A stretch of DNA of 64,000 nucleotides from CAZWCX01 sp964632945 (lineage in GTDB: Bacteria; Planctomycetota; MHYJ01; WSZJ01; CAZWCX01). This document shows, in pieces, positions 1-9,077 of this stretch. A program made the translations under genes and the position numbers. The DNA lies in NCBI GenBank assembly GCA_964632945.1, contig CAZWCX010000009.1:35309-99308 (forward strand). Reading direction: 5' to 3'. Under the pieces are notes generated by a model. The model ran no database searches. It saw only the letters and a program-made list of their open reading frames with translations, and was not told where the DNA came from. The first letter of the stretch is position 1. Each line of letters starts with the position of its first letter.

Positions 1-200
1 GCGTCGAAGCTCCGTCCCGACACCCGGCCCGCGGGGACCCGCCGGATCCCACTATATCATCGTCCACCTCCCGGGAATCCCTTCCCCCCGGTTCCGCCTG
101 CCCCGTATAATCCGCCTCACTTATCCCCCCGCGCGCCCGGCCCGGTCCCTCCCGTCGGCGGTCCGCCGGACCGGAGCCTGTCCCGGAAGGAGCCTGCGCG

Positions 201-1874
201 ATGGCACGAGTCGGCCTCCCCGTCCTGCTCTCGTCCGTCCTCCTCCTCGGCTTCGCCCCGCTCGCCGCCGCCGATCCCCCTCCGATTCTGCCGTTGTCCG
301 AGGTCAAGCGCGGGATGAAGGGATACGGAAAGTCCGTCTTCTCCGGCACGACCATCGAGACGTTCGACGTCGAGGTCGTGGACGTCCTTCGAAAGTTCCT
401 TCCCGGCATGGACCTGATCCTGATTCGCGTGTCGCACCCGATCGTCGACCGGGCGAACGTGATCGGCGGCATGAGCGGCAGCCCGATCTACCTCGAAGAC
501 AAGCTCGTCGGGGCGCTGGCCTACGGCTGGTCGTTCTCCAAGGAACCGATCGCGGGCGTGACGCCGATCGAGGCGATCCTCGCCGAGGGGAAGCGTCCGG
601 TCCGGGTCGGCGCGCTCGACCGGAACCCGCTGCCGCCCGGGATCGAACCGGTGACCACGCCGTTGATCGTCTCGGGTGTGTCGACGCGGGGCGTGCGGCG
701 GTTGGCCGAAGTGTTCCGCGAGCACGGGCTGGAACCGCTGCAGGGTGGGGCGGGAGGCGAAGGGAACGCGCCCGAGATCGCTCTCGAACCGGGCAGCGCG
801 GTCGGCGTCACGCTTGTGCGGGGCGATTTGTCGATGACGGCCACCGGTACGGTCACCTGGGTGGACGGGGACACGGTCTACGCCTTCGGGCATCCCTTTC
901 TCAACGGCGGCGAGAGCCGGATGCCGATGACGACGGCCGAGGTCCACATGGTTCTGGCCTCGGTGGCTCGGTCGTTCAAGATTTCGAGCCCGGTGAAGGA
1001 CGTCGGCGCCATGGTGCAGGACCGCAACGCCTGCATCGTCGGCCGCAAGGGGGTCGTCGCGCCGATGATTCCCGTTACGGTATCGCTCCAGGACCTCGAT
1101 TCCGGGCATGAGAGCCGTTTCCGGTACGAGGTCAGCCGCCACCCGATCTTCGCCGCCCTGCTGATCAACATCGTGTTCGCGGAGAGCATCGAGGCGGGCG
1201 AGAATCGGATGGGCGATTGCACGGTGACGGCGGACTGGACGGTCGCGCTCGAGGGACAGGAGCCGGTGCGCTTCCGCGAGGCGTCCGCGCAGTCGACCCA
1301 GGTCTACAGCATCAACCTCCTGCTCGAACTGCTCCGGTTGCACCAGAATCCGCTGGAGGCTCCGGTGATCTCCCGCGCGGACGTCGAGGTGACGGTCAAG
1401 GCGGGCAATCATTCCGCGGAGATCGAGCGCGCCTGGTTCGATCGGGAGCGGGCGCGCCCCGGGGAGACCGCGACCCTGACGGTGCAGTTGCGGAAGTTCC
1501 GCGGCGACCGGGTCCGACGGGAGATCGAGATCCCGATTCCGGCGACGCATCCCGAAGGGACCCTGGAGGCGATCGTCAGCGGGCGGACCGAAGCGCCGAC
1601 CGACCATCCGCCGCTGCGAACGGCGCAGGAGTGGTTGCGAAACCTGGCCACCCGTCCGCCCGCGACCGCCATCGTGGTCTCGATGCCGGAGCGGTCGTTG
1701 GCGCTGCGCGTCGGCGGGCAGGTCCTGCCGGGCATGCCGAATTCGGCGCTCGGCGCCTGGGTGCCGTCGATCACGGAACCGGCCGATCTGGCGCAGGAGT
1801 TCCGGCGCCGGGTGGAAGACACCGACTGGGTCATTTCCGGGAACGTCCGGGCTTCGCTGCGCATCGAGAAATGA
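201..1874 (+). CDS. SpoIVB peptidase S55 domain protein, secreted
   Basis: 557 aa with an N-terminal signal peptide (residues 1-24, hydrophobic LLSSVLLLGFAPLAAA). The sequence has the layout of the S55-domain proteins of Acidobacteria-like and other environmental bacteria: VKRGMKGYGKSVFSG near residue 35, then GGMSGSPIY at about residues 89-97, which contains the serine motif (GMSGSP) seen in sporulation protease SpoIVB. DGDTVYAFGHPFLNGG follows near residue 225, with the likely catalytic His. The family relation is clear, but the Ser box precedes the His box, the reverse of SpoIVB, and substrate and proteolytic activity are unknown. A GGAAGG ribosome-binding site lies just before the ATG. 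The next gene starts about 108 bp downstream on the same strand, so the two may be cotranscribed. Confidence 0.82.
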   Translation: MARVGLPVLLSSVLLLGFAPLAAADPPPILPLSEVKRGMKGYGKSVFSGTTIETFDVEVVDVLRKFLPGMDLILIRVSHPIVDRANVIGGMSGSPIYLEDKLVGALAYGWSFSKEPIAGVTPIEAILAEGKRPVRVGALDRNPLPPGIEPVTTPLIVSGVSTRGVRRLAEVFREHGLEPLQGGAGGEGNAPEIALEPGSAVGVTLVRGDLSMTATGTVTWVDGDTVYAFGHPFLNGGESRMPMTTAEVHMVLASVARSFKISSPVKDVGAMVQDRNACIVGRKGVVAPMIPVTVSLQDLDSGHESRFRYEVSRHPIFAALLINIVFAESIEAGENRMGDCTVTADWTVALEGQEPVRFREASAQSTQVYSINLLLELLRLHQNPLEAPVISRADVEVTVKAGNHSAEIERAWFDRERARPGETATLTVQLRKFRGDRVRREIEIPIPATHPEGTLEAIVSGRTEAPTDHPPLRTAQEWLRNLATRPPATAIVVSMPERSLALRVGGQVLPGMPNSALGAWVPSITEPADLAQEFRRRVEDTDWVISGNVRASLRIEK

Positions 1875-1982
1875 GCCCGGGAGCGATGTCCCGGGGGCGG
1901 GACGGGACGGATGGATCCCGGGCCGCCCGTCCGCAAGTCGTCCGACCGCCGCCCGCATTTTCCCGCTTTCCGGAGGCAGCCG

Positions 1983-4082
1983 ATGACCGTCCGAATGCCG
2001 CTCCTGGTGGCCGCGTCCCTCGCCGCCCTGGCGCTCTCCACGGGCGCGGTGCAGACGGAAACGTGGTCCGTGGCCACGCGCGCCGAACTCGCCGAGGGTG
2101 AACTGCGCAATCTCGTGCTGAACGCCGAAGGGACGGTCGATCTCGGCTACGCCCACGGCAAGGTGAAAACGGACGAGACGAGCCTCTGGTGCGGCCTGGC
2201 CGAGGCCGACGACACGCTGTTGTTCGGCACCGGATCGGGGAAGGTGCTGCGCCTCGCGGGGGACAAGGCCGAGACGCTGTTCGACACGGGCGAGATGCTG
2301 GTGACGGCGCTCGTCCGCGCGCAGTCGGGCGAACTGTTTCTCGCAACGTTGCCGAACGGCAAGATCTTCCGCATCGACGCGAGCGGCAAGGGGAATCTCT
2401 TCTGCACGCTGCCGGCGAAGCACGTGTGGGCACTGGAGGTAGACGCGGCCGGGGGTCTGTTCGCCGCCACCGGCCCGGGCGGCAAGGTGTACCAGGTGGA
2501 TGCGACCGGCGGCTTCCGGATCGCGCTCGACACCCGGCGGGAGAATGCGCTTTCCCTGGCGCGGACGCCGGACGGTTCGCTGTTGGTGGGCACCGCGGGC
2601 GCGGGCGTGATCTACGCCGTCGCCGCGGACGGGAAGGTCTCCGTTCTGGCGGACTTCGGCGACGCCGAGGTGAAGGACCTGAAAGCGGACGCGGGCGGCG
2701 TGTGGGCCGCGGTGAACAGCGGGGTGAAGGCGCCCCCCGCGGAGTTCTTGCAGGCGCTCTCGGACGCGGCCCAAAAGGCGGCTTCTCCCGAGGAGGCGGC
2801 CCGGAAAGTCGACGAGGCGCAGGCGCCGGAGAACGCGGCGCCGGCGCAACCGGGTCCGGTCGTGCAGAGCACGCTCTACCGGATCCCCCGCGGCGGCGCG
2901 CCCCGGGAGATGCACTCCTTCGCCCACGCCTACCTGACCGCCCTCCTCCCCGAGGCGGACGGGTCGATCCTGGTCGCGACCAACAACAGCGGCCGGGTGT
3001 TTCGGATCGCGGCGGACCGGCGCTTCAGCATTCCGCTCGATCTCCCCGAGACCCAGGTACTCGCCCTGCTCGCGCGCGACGGGGTTTTCGCCGGCGCGGC
3101 GACGGGGACACCCGGCGCGGCGTATCGAATCAGCCGCGCCCCGGCCGCCGACGGAACGTACCTGTCCCGGGTGTTCGATGCGAAGGGCCACGCCACCTGG
3201 GGGAACCTGACCTGGACCGGCCGGGGGCGACTGGTCCTGGCGACCCGCACCGGGAACACGTCCGAGCCGGACGAGACCTGGAGCGATTGGACCCCGGCCG
3301 ACGGGTCGAACACGGTCCCCGTCGCCAGTCCGTCCGCCCGATACCTGCAATTCCGCGCGACCTGGTCGGAGCCCGAGGCGCAGCTCACCGCCGTCCACGT
3401 CGCCTTCGTCCCGGAGAATCAGCGCCCGGTGGTCACCGAGGTCCTGGTGCTGGAAGTGCCGGACCCCGCGGCGCTGGAAGGAGGGCAGCCCCCGGCCCTC
3501 CCGCCCGGCAAGCCGTTTCCCCCCGAGATCAAGCGCACGACCCAGCGCAAGATCAAGTGGCAGGCACGCGACCCGAACGAAGATCTGTTGACCTTCTGGG
3601 TCTACTACCGCCGCGAGGGGACGGACCGCTGGGTCCCGCTCAATCCGCAGGAACCCCTGCGCGTCGTGGAGGCGAATTGGGGGGTCGACGACCTGCCCGA
3701 CGGCTGGTACGGATTGCGCGTCGTGGCCACCGACGAGCTCGCCAACCCGACCGACCGCGCGTTGTCGGGGGAGGCGACGAGCGCGCGCTTCCTGATCGAC
3801 CACGGTCGACCCGAGGTCGTCGACCTGGCGGTGGCCGCGGGCGGGCGGGTGACGGGGAAGGCGCGGGACGCGCACAGCGCGATCGGACGCATCGACTGGC
3901 GCTGGGCCGGCACGACCGCCTGGACGCGGGTTTCGTGCGCGGACGGCGTCTTCGACGAATCCGAAGAGGAGTTCGCCTTCGACCTGCCTTCCATTCCCGC
4001 GGGGGGCGGAACCCTGCACCTGCGCGTCACCGATCAAGCGGGGAACACGATCGTGTCCTCGCTCGAGGCGGGGGGGGCGTGA
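1983..4082 (+). CDS. secreted beta-propeller (NHL/WD-like) repeat protein
   Basis: 699 aa from the ATG preceded by GGAGG; the reading frame extends further upstream, but this start gives a clean signal peptide (LLVAASLAALALSTGAV). The first about 400 residues contain repeated blade-like units such as LFGTGSGKVLRL, LATLPNGKIFRID, FAATGPGGKVYQVD and LLVGTAGAGVIYAV, so a secreted beta-propeller is likely. The C-terminal part (IKWQARDPNEDLLTFWVYYR, then VVATDELANPTDRALSG) looks like Ig/fibronectin-type beta-sandwich domains. No catalytic motif is visible. The domain architecture suggests an extracytoplasmic sensor or binding protein; function unknown. It lies just downstream of the S55 protein on the same strand. 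Confidence 0.75.
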   Translation: MTVRMPLLVAASLAALALSTGAVQTETWSVATRAELAEGELRNLVLNAEGTVDLGYAHGKVKTDETSLWCGLAEADDTLLFGTGSGKVLRLAGDKAETLFDTGEMLVTALVRAQSGELFLATLPNGKIFRIDASGKGNLFCTLPAKHVWALEVDAAGGLFAATGPGGKVYQVDATGGFRIALDTRRENALSLARTPDGSLLVGTAGAGVIYAVAADGKVSVLADFGDAEVKDLKADAGGVWAAVNSGVKAPPAEFLQALSDAAQKAASPEEAARKVDEAQAPENAAPAQPGPVVQSTLYRIPRGGAPREMHSFAHAYLTALLPEADGSILVATNNSGRVFRIAADRRFSIPLDLPETQVLALLARDGVFAGAATGTPGAAYRISRAPAADGTYLSRVFDAKGHATWGNLTWTGRGRLVLATRTGNTSEPDETWSDWTPADGSNTVPVASPSARYLQFRATWSEPEAQLTAVHVAFVPENQRPVVTEVLVLEVPDPAALEGGQPPALPPGKPFPPEIKRTTQRKIKWQARDPNEDLLTFWVYYRREGTDRWVPLNPQEPLRVVEANWGVDDLPDGWYGLRVVATDELANPTDRALSGEATSARFLIDHGRPEVVDLAVAAGGRVTGKARDAHSAIGRIDWRWAGTTAWTRVSCADGVFDESEEEFAFDLPSIPAGGGTLHLRVTDQAGNTIVSSLEAGGA

Positions 4083-4104
4083 TCGGCCCGACCGGACTGC
4101 TCGA

Positions 4105-4141
4105 GAAGCCGCGCCCGCGGCTTCCTGAACCATCCGCCCGC
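4105..4141. repeat. REP-like palindromic element, copy 1
   Basis: Inverted repeat GAAGCCGC / GCGGCTTC with a 4-nt loop (4105-4124), followed seven bases later by the tail ATCCGCCCGC (4132-4141). The same stem, the same 7-nt gap and the same tail recur at 63964-64000. It sits in the gap between two convergent genes, where it could also act as a bidirectional terminator; no T-run follows. Confidence 0.5.
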
Positions 4142-4291
4142 GGGCTCCCGGCTGCGTCAGCAGCCAGGACCGCGGGAGGGCGACCGGCGTGGGACGCACG
4201 GGGCCGCACGCTGGGCGCGGCCGCCCCGCGACGGCCGGCCTTCCAGGATGGCCGGAGCCGGATGGTTCGCGCACCGCGAAGCGGTACGGGA

Positions 4292-5476
4292 CTAGAAGAT
4301 CTCGCTCATCCAGGGTTCCGGTCCGGCAAAGACCCTCGCCGCCGCGGCGAGCGCGTCCGGCGGACCCTCGACCAAACCGATCGACCGGAGCTGGGCGGGG
4401 GTCATCAACCCGGTGTAGAGGGGCGCCAGTCCGCGCACGTCCATCTGCACGTCTCCGCTCCCTTCCTTCGACACGGTCCCCCGTCCATCCGCCACGCGCA
4501 ACCGCAGACGTCCCTGGTTCGCGGGCAGCAGATCGTCCCGCACGTAGAGGTGCAGGTCCGCATTCAGCCCCGCGGGATAGCCGCGCGCCTCGAGCGCCCG
4601 GGGGACGTCGACCATTCGCACCATCCAGCGGAACGGCCGCTCGGCCTCCGTGGGTTGTTCGGGCAGGAGGGTGACCATCGGCTCGGACGCCGGTCCATGC
4701 CACTTCGCGCGTTCGCCCAGCGAGCGGTGGCCGGCGAGGAAGGACCACAACGTGCGCCCCGCGGCCGGCGTCAGCGCGACCCAGTCGCGCACGAGCAGGT
4801 CGTACTTCGGCCCCTCCGTCGACGCATGCTCGAAAATCACGTACCCCTCGGGCGCGGCTTCGACCCCGATCCGGTAGGCGAAGATCGGGATCTCGCCGCC
4901 CCCCTGCGTGACCCGTTCCCAGATCGCCGGCGAGCGATCGAGATTGCCCGCGGAGGCCTCGGCCCGCTGGCGGTAGATCTCGCGAAACAGGTCGGGATCG
5001 CGCGGATCCACCTCCCGGATCGCCAGCGGCCGTTCCCGCACGCCGATCGCCTGCAGGGGGACCGACCAGGAGACGCGGTGGCCGGCGGATTCGAAACCGA
5101 CCTTGCGGTAGAGCGCCTGGGTGGAGGGGAAGAGGGCGGACAGGGGCACGCCCGCGACGTACAGCTCGCGAAGCGTGTTCTCCAGCAGCCGCCGGGTCAG
5201 GCCCGCGCCCCGCCGCTCGGGGGCCGCGCCGACCGCCGCCACGCCGGCGCAGGGTACGCTGCGCCCGCCGAAGAACATCCCGAAACGGTAGAGCGCGAGC
5301 CCCGCCTGCACCACCCCGTCGAACCTCTGCACGCGCACCTGGTCCATTCCGACGCGCGCGAAGAACCGGTCCCATTTTGCCGGCGGGGAGATGCCGAAGG
5401 CCCGGCAAAGGATGTCGCGGAGACGCTCCTCGTCGATCCGGTCGGCACAGGGGCCGAAGTCCGGGTCCGGATGCAT
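4292..5476 (-). CDS. GNAT family N-acetyltransferase, Eis-like
   Basis: 394 aa from the ATG at 5476, which has GGGAGG upstream; the reading frame is open further 5' but without convincing coding sequence. The N-terminal half contains a GNAT acetyl-CoA-binding segment (VAAVGAAPERRGAGLTRRLL, around residues 80-100) followed by ALFPSTQALYRKVGFE. The second half resembles the second GNAT and SCP2-like domains of Eis proteins, which N-acetylate aminoglycosides or protein lysines; the C-terminus (PWMSEIF) fits the carboxylate-terminated Eis class. The substrate here is unknown. It lies 79 bp downstream of the M48 peptidase gene on the same strand and could share its transcript. Confidence 0.8.
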   Translation of the reverse strand: MHPDPDFGPCADRIDEERLRDILCRAFGISPPAKWDRFFARVGMDQVRVQRFDGVVQAGLALYRFGMFFGGRSVPCAGVAAVGAAPERRGAGLTRRLLENTLRELYVAGVPLSALFPSTQALYRKVGFESAGHRVSWSVPLQAIGVRERPLAIREVDPRDPDLFREIYRQRAEASAGNLDRSPAIWERVTQGGGEIPIFAYRIGVEAAPEGYVIFEHASTEGPKYDLLVRDWVALTPAAGRTLWSFLAGHRSLGERAKWHGPASEPMVTLLPEQPTEAERPFRWMVRMVDVPRALEARGYPAGLNADLHLYVRDDLLPANQGRLRLRVADGRGTVSKEGSGDVQMDVRGLAPLYTGLMTPAQLRSIGLVEGPPDALAAAARVFAGPEPWMSEIF

Positions 5477-5555
5477 GGGTCCTCCCCCGCCGCACCCCGT
5501 CCGCGACGCCGGCGAAGCCCTCGATCCCGCGGACCCGCCGGCCGACGCACTGCGC

Positions 5556-6668
5556 CTACTTCGGCTTGTCGTTCCCCGCGCCGTCCCCGCCCGGCTTCGA
5601 GTCTTTCGACTCGGTCGAGCCCTGCTTCTCGGAACCGCCGGCCGTCCGCCGGAAGAAATCGACGAATCCGGCCCCCGCGGCCGCGACGTTGTTGCCGAGA
5701 TCCCGCACAAAGGCGACGAACGGATCGGTCGAGCCGTCGAACCCTTCCTTGTAGTTCTGAGCCGTCTTCTTCACGTCCTCGAACCACGAGTCCACCGGCG
5801 CATTCCCCCGGAGCTCGTAGTTCCGGTTCATGATCTTCTCGTATTCGCCCGACTTCACCCAGGCATCGAGCTCCGTCACGCGCAGGACCGGGAACGGGTG
5901 CGTCTGCCACATCAGCAGCATCAGCTTCAGCACGCCGTCGACCATGTCTCCATGCGCCTCGTATTCCTTCGCCTGCTTGCGGAAGTCCTCGACGTTGCAT
6001 TCCTGGGAGTTCTTCCCGCCGGCCAGCTTCATCAGCACCCGCATGCTCACTTCGAGATCCTGCGAAACCAGCAGGCCGGCGCGGTCCGACGTGAGCTCCG
6101 CCTTCCGATACCACTCGAGCAGGCCGAGCAGAATCGCATACAGTCCCATCATCCCGAGCGGGATGCCGGTGAACAGCAGCGTGAGCCGGATCAGCAGCAT
6201 CAGCAGCGTCCGGTAGAGCGCGTGCCCGCACATGACGTGACCCAGCTCGTGACCCATCACGCACTGGAGCTCCTCGTCGTTGAGCAAGTCGACGATCGCC
6301 GAGTGGAGCACGATGAAAGGACGGTCGACACCGACCGCCATCGCGTTCACGAACGGGTCCTGGGAGATGTAGAGCTCGGGCGGATCCTGTACGTCGAGGA
6401 TCCAGCACGCCTCGTCGTACAGCTTCTTCACGCGTTTGAACTGCGTGTCGGTGACGCGCACGGCGGTGGCGAGGAAGTAGAGACGCACCCGCTTCTCGCC
6501 GATCGCGGTCAGAAACTTGCGGATCACCCAGTCGAACCCCGGGACCTTGCGGAGCGCCGCCAGGGCCGCCCGGTCGAGGGGATGCTCGAACGCCCGGGAG
6601 CTGATCTGCGGAAAGTTGCGTTTGACGCGGGGATTGCCGGCAACGGCTCCGGGGGAATTCGGTTCCAT
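5556..6668 (-). CDS. M48 family zinc metallopeptidase
   Basis: 370 aa from the ATG at 6668 with GAGGAGA upstream, preferred over an in-frame ATG 17 codons earlier that lacks a ribosome-binding site. The zinc-binding motif HELGH (HExxH) is at about residues 138-142, after LLNDEELQCVMG. A hydrophobic pair of helices follows (LLMLLIRLTLLFTGIPLGMM...), so the active site faces a membrane as in HtpX/Ste24-type peptidases, and an SDRAGLLVSQD segment downstream supplies the third-ligand region. The C-terminal 80 residues are Gly/Lys-rich and low in complexity. Role: probably membrane-protein quality control. Expression is likely from the strong TTGACA/GATAAT promoter at 6718-6747. Confidence 0.88.
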   Translation of the reverse strand: MEPNSPGAVAGNPRVKRNFPQISSRAFEHPLDRAALAALRKVPGFDWVIRKFLTAIGEKRVRLYFLATAVRVTDTQFKRVKKLYDEACWILDVQDPPELYISQDPFVNAMAVGVDRPFIVLHSAIVDLLNDEELQCVMGHELGHVMCGHALYRTLLMLLIRLTLLFTGIPLGMMGLYAILLGLLEWYRKAELTSDRAGLLVSQDLEVSMRVLMKLAGGKNSQECNVEDFRKQAKEYEAHGDMVDGVLKLMLLMWQTHPFPVLRVTELDAWVKSGEYEKIMNRNYELRGNAPVDSWFEDVKKTAQNYKEGFDGSTDPFVAFVRDLGNNVAAAGAGFVDFFRRTAGGSEKQGSTESKDSKPGGDGAGNDKPK

Positions 6669-6717
6669 GTCCGTCTCCTCGTAGGCGGGAACCCTCGGAT
6701 GCGAAACGCGAGCCGAC

Positions 6718-6747
6718 ATTATCCGGATCGCCGGAGCGCGGTGTCAA
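6718..6747 (-). promoter_or_regulatory. sigma70-type promoter for the M48 peptidase gene
   Basis: Read on the minus strand: perfect -35 TTGACA (6742-6747), an 18-bp spacer, and -10 GATAAT (6718-6723), about 50 nt upstream of the M48 start codon. Confidence 0.6.
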
Positions 6748-6750
6748 TGA

Positions 6751-6779
6751 TTGAATCCGGAAGGGGGTCCGGATAGACT
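6751..6779 (+). promoter_or_regulatory. sigma70-type promoter for the M28 peptidase gene, with spacer palindrome
   Basis: -35 TTGAAT (6751-6756), 17-bp spacer, -10 TAGACT (6774-6779), 50 nt before the M28 start. The spacer holds the inverted repeat ATCCGGA - 6 nt - TCCGGAT (6755-6774), placed as an operator would be. It lies back to back with the minus-strand promoter; the two -35 boxes are 3 bp apart. Confidence 0.5.
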
Positions 6780-6828
6780 GCGCGCGTTCGGGGGGCAGGG
6801 AGTTCCGGTTCCGTTTCGGAGCAGTGCC

Positions 6829-8115
6829 ATGATCCGCCCCTTCCCGTTCCTGCGCAGCCCCGTCGCCGTCCTCCTCCTCGGCGTTCTCGCCGCCGTACCC
6901 GCTGCCGCCGAGCGCGAAATCTCCCAACGCGACCTGCGCCGCCACGTCGCCGCGCTCGCCGACCCGCAATTGCGCGGCCGGGAACCGCGCACCGAAGGGT
7001 CCCGCCGCGCCGCGGAGTACATCGCCCGCGCCTTCACCCGGATCGGCCTCGAACCCCGCGGCGAGAACGGAACCCCCTTCCAGGACGTCCTCGGCGCGGA
7101 CGGCTCGCTCCTCGGACGCAACGTCTGTTTCGTCCTGCCGGGCGCCCCCGGCCCGCGCGCCGCCGAGGTCGTCGTCATCGGCGCCCACTACGACCACCTC
7201 GGCGTCGGCGAGCAGGGAATCTTCGTCGGCGCCGACGACAACGCAAGCGGCGTGGCGGCCATGATCGAGCTCGCGGAGCATTTCCAGACCTCCCGCACGC
7301 GGCCCGCGCGCAGCCTCCTGTTCCTCGCCTTCGACAACGAGGAGGAGGGCCTGCGCGGCTCGGAGTATTGGGTCGGCCACCCCACCGTCCCCCTGCGGGA
7401 CGTCACGACCATGCTCTGCCTCGACATGCTCGGACGCAGCATGATGGACCGGTTCCCCGGCCGAGTGGTCGCCTTCGGCACCGAATGGTCGAGCGACCTC
7501 GGACGACTCCTCGAGGGTACCCCCCGTCCGACGGGCGTCGAGGTCTGGCCGCTCGGCACCGAATTCGTGGGACCGCGCAGCGACTTCCTGCACTTCGGCC
7601 TCCGCCGCATCCCGTACGTGTTCTTCACCACCGGCACTCACTCGGCCTACCACACGCCTCGCGACGTCCCCGCCGATGTCGACTACCGCTCCCTCCAGTC
7701 GATCACCCGGTTGATCGCCGGATTCGTGGAACGGATCGCCGCGGCCCCGGAGCGGCCGAACTTCCACTGGGCCCGGCCCGACGCCGTTCGCGAAGCCGGG
7801 ATCGTGCATCGAATCGTCGGTTCCATGCGCGAGAACCCGCCGGCCGACCTCGAGCCCTGGCAGGAAGGCGTCCTCGCCTTCGTCCACCGTCACAGCGGAC
7901 GGATCGCCGATCGCGGACGCGCCACCTGCGTCGGCCGGGTCGCCCTCATCCTGGGAACCCAGGTCCTCCTCCTCACGGCGGTCGAGAGCGCGCGCACCAG
8001 CCCGGATGCGGCGAACGACCCGCCGGAACCCTCCGACGCGCGAGGGGGACGCGACGACTCGTCCCGCGGCGCGGACTCGCCCCCGAAGGACCGCCGGGAC
8101 CGCGGCGGCCGCTGA
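6829..8115 (+). CDS. M28 family zinc aminopeptidase, exported
   Basis: 428 aa from the ATG at 6829 (GGAG upstream), which opens with a signal peptide (FLRSPVAVLLLGVLAAVPAAAE). The M28 metal-binding signature is complete: GAHYDHLG (first His), GADDNASGVAAM (bridging Asp), AFDNEEEGLRGSEYW (Glu pair) and a late THSAYHTPRD segment (last His). Family members are dinuclear-zinc exopeptidases that release N-terminal residues from peptides, usually in the periplasm or outside the cell. A C-terminal hydrophobic stretch (VALILGTQVLLLTAV) and a charged Arg/Asp tail suggest it could be membrane-tethered. Confidence 0.88.
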   Translation: MIRPFPFLRSPVAVLLLGVLAAVPAAAEREISQRDLRRHVAALADPQLRGREPRTEGSRRAAEYIARAFTRIGLEPRGENGTPFQDVLGADGSLLGRNVCFVLPGAPGPRAAEVVVIGAHYDHLGVGEQGIFVGADDNASGVAAMIELAEHFQTSRTRPARSLLFLAFDNEEEGLRGSEYWVGHPTVPLRDVTTMLCLDMLGRSMMDRFPGRVVAFGTEWSSDLGRLLEGTPRPTGVEVWPLGTEFVGPRSDFLHFGLRRIPYVFFTTGTHSAYHTPRDVPADVDYRSLQSITRLIAGFVERIAAAPERPNFHWARPDAVREAGIVHRIVGSMRENPPADLEPWQEGVLAFVHRHSGRIADRGRATCVGRVALILGTQVLLLTAVESARTSPDAANDPPEPSDARGGRDDSSRGADSPPKDRRDRGGR

Positions 8116-8423
8116 ACCGGCGCCGTCCGGGCCGATCGGAAATCCGCCCCTTTCGGAGCGATTCCTGGGGGGCGACCCTGGTCTTCCGGCGCCGGCCCTA
8201 GCCGTCGTGCATTCTTCGAACGCCCCGCTCGGAACCCAATCGGGGCGGCGCTCGTCTCGGCGGATGCGGATCGGGTCCGCCGTCCCCGTCAGCCGGCCGC
8301 GGGGTTCTCCCGATCAGGGGGGACACTCCCGTCCGCCCCTGCGCGGCGCGGGCGCTTCCCTCCCGATGCCGCCGGCTCTACGATAGGAACATGGGTCGCC
8401 TGTGACCCGGAGAGGAGCGAGTC
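8116..8423. other. 308-bp intergenic stretch, two weak hairpins
   Basis: No gene seen. CGCCCCG (8221-8227) can pair with CGGGGCG (8241-8247) across a 13-nt loop and could help end M28 transcription, though no T-run follows. TACGAT about 50 nt before the next start may be a -10 box, but no good -35 goes with it. Confidence 0.3.
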
Positions 8424-9008
8424 ATGAAGCGATTGGCGGGACTGGAAAAACGCGAGGCGGGATGGTTCGCCCGTTTCGCCTATTGGTGGTGTGCGCGGAA
8501 ACTCGGGCGGGTGATCGAGTCCGTGAAGATCTACGCCCATCACCCACGTCTGCTCCGCGCCGTGGGGGAGATGGAATTCGGGCAGGAAGCCGCGCGACAG
8601 GTGGCGGAACCGCTGAAAGTCCTGGCACAACTCCGGGTCGCCCGCATGATCGGGTGCCCGTTCTGAATCGACATCGGGTCTGCCGGCGGCAGACGCGCGG
8701 GACTGACCGACGAAAAGCTGGCGGCGCTTTCCGATCCCAATACCAGTTCTGCACTTACGAACACAGAACGGCTGGTGGTGAGATACGCGGAGGCCATGAC
8801 CCTGACCCCCGTGCAGGTATCGGACTCGCTCTTCGAGGAGCTGCGCCGCGAATTTTCTCCGGCGGCTCTGGTGGAACTGACGGCCGCCATCGCCTGGGAG
8901 AACTATCGGGCGCGGTTCAACCACGCATTCGGCCTGGAGTCGGAGGGGTTCGACACCCCGACCGCGCCGCGGGAGAACGCCGCCGGTCCGGGGTCGTCGG
9001 CGAATTGA
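8424..9008 (+). CDS. carboxymuconolactone decarboxylase/AhpD-family selenoprotein (CxxU)
   Basis: 194 aa if the TGA at 8664-8666 is read as selenocysteine. Both halves are in one frame: residues 1-80 end ...RMIGCPF, codon 81 is TGA, and the frame continues IDIGSAGGRRAGLTDEKL, then ERLVVRYAEAMTLTPVQV and ELTAAIAWENYRARFNHAFG. These are characteristic CMD/AhpD segments, in which the active site is normally CPFC: a thiol pair acting in peroxidase or disulfide chemistry. TGA therefore replaces exactly the second catalytic Cys. A perfect 7-bp hairpin follows 11 nt later (8678-8694). GGAGAGGAG precedes the ATG. If selenocysteine were not inserted, the product would be an inactive 80-residue fragment. 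A nonsense mutation is possible but would have had to strike the catalytic codon and create a SECIS-like hairpin. Confidence 0.88.
8678..8694 (+). promoter_or_regulatory. bacterial SECIS-like hairpin for the CMD/AhpD protein
   Basis: GTCTGCC (8678-8684), loop GGC, GGCAGAC (8688-8694): seven perfect pairs. The stem begins 11 nt after the in-frame TGA and the loop opens with GG, matching the spacing and the loop guanine of known bacterial SECIS elements bound by SelB. Confidence 0.8.
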
Positions 9009-9077
9009 CCGCGAATCGGGGAAGCGTCGCGGTGCGCCCGGACGAAGCCCGGCCGGCGGGTCCGTGCGCCGTGACTT

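Noticed and set aside
106..111. Perfect TATAAT box before the first gene
   Set aside because: No acceptable -35 at 16-18 bp; kept out as a promoter call.
117..5495. A 1,792-codon open frame on the minus strand
   Set aside because: It is antisense to the S55 and beta-propeller genes and has no domain or codon pattern; long shadow frames are expected at this GC content.
8289..8924. A 211-codon minus-strand frame over the CMD gene
   Set aside because: Its sequence is the antisense of conserved CMD segments and has no ribosome-binding site.
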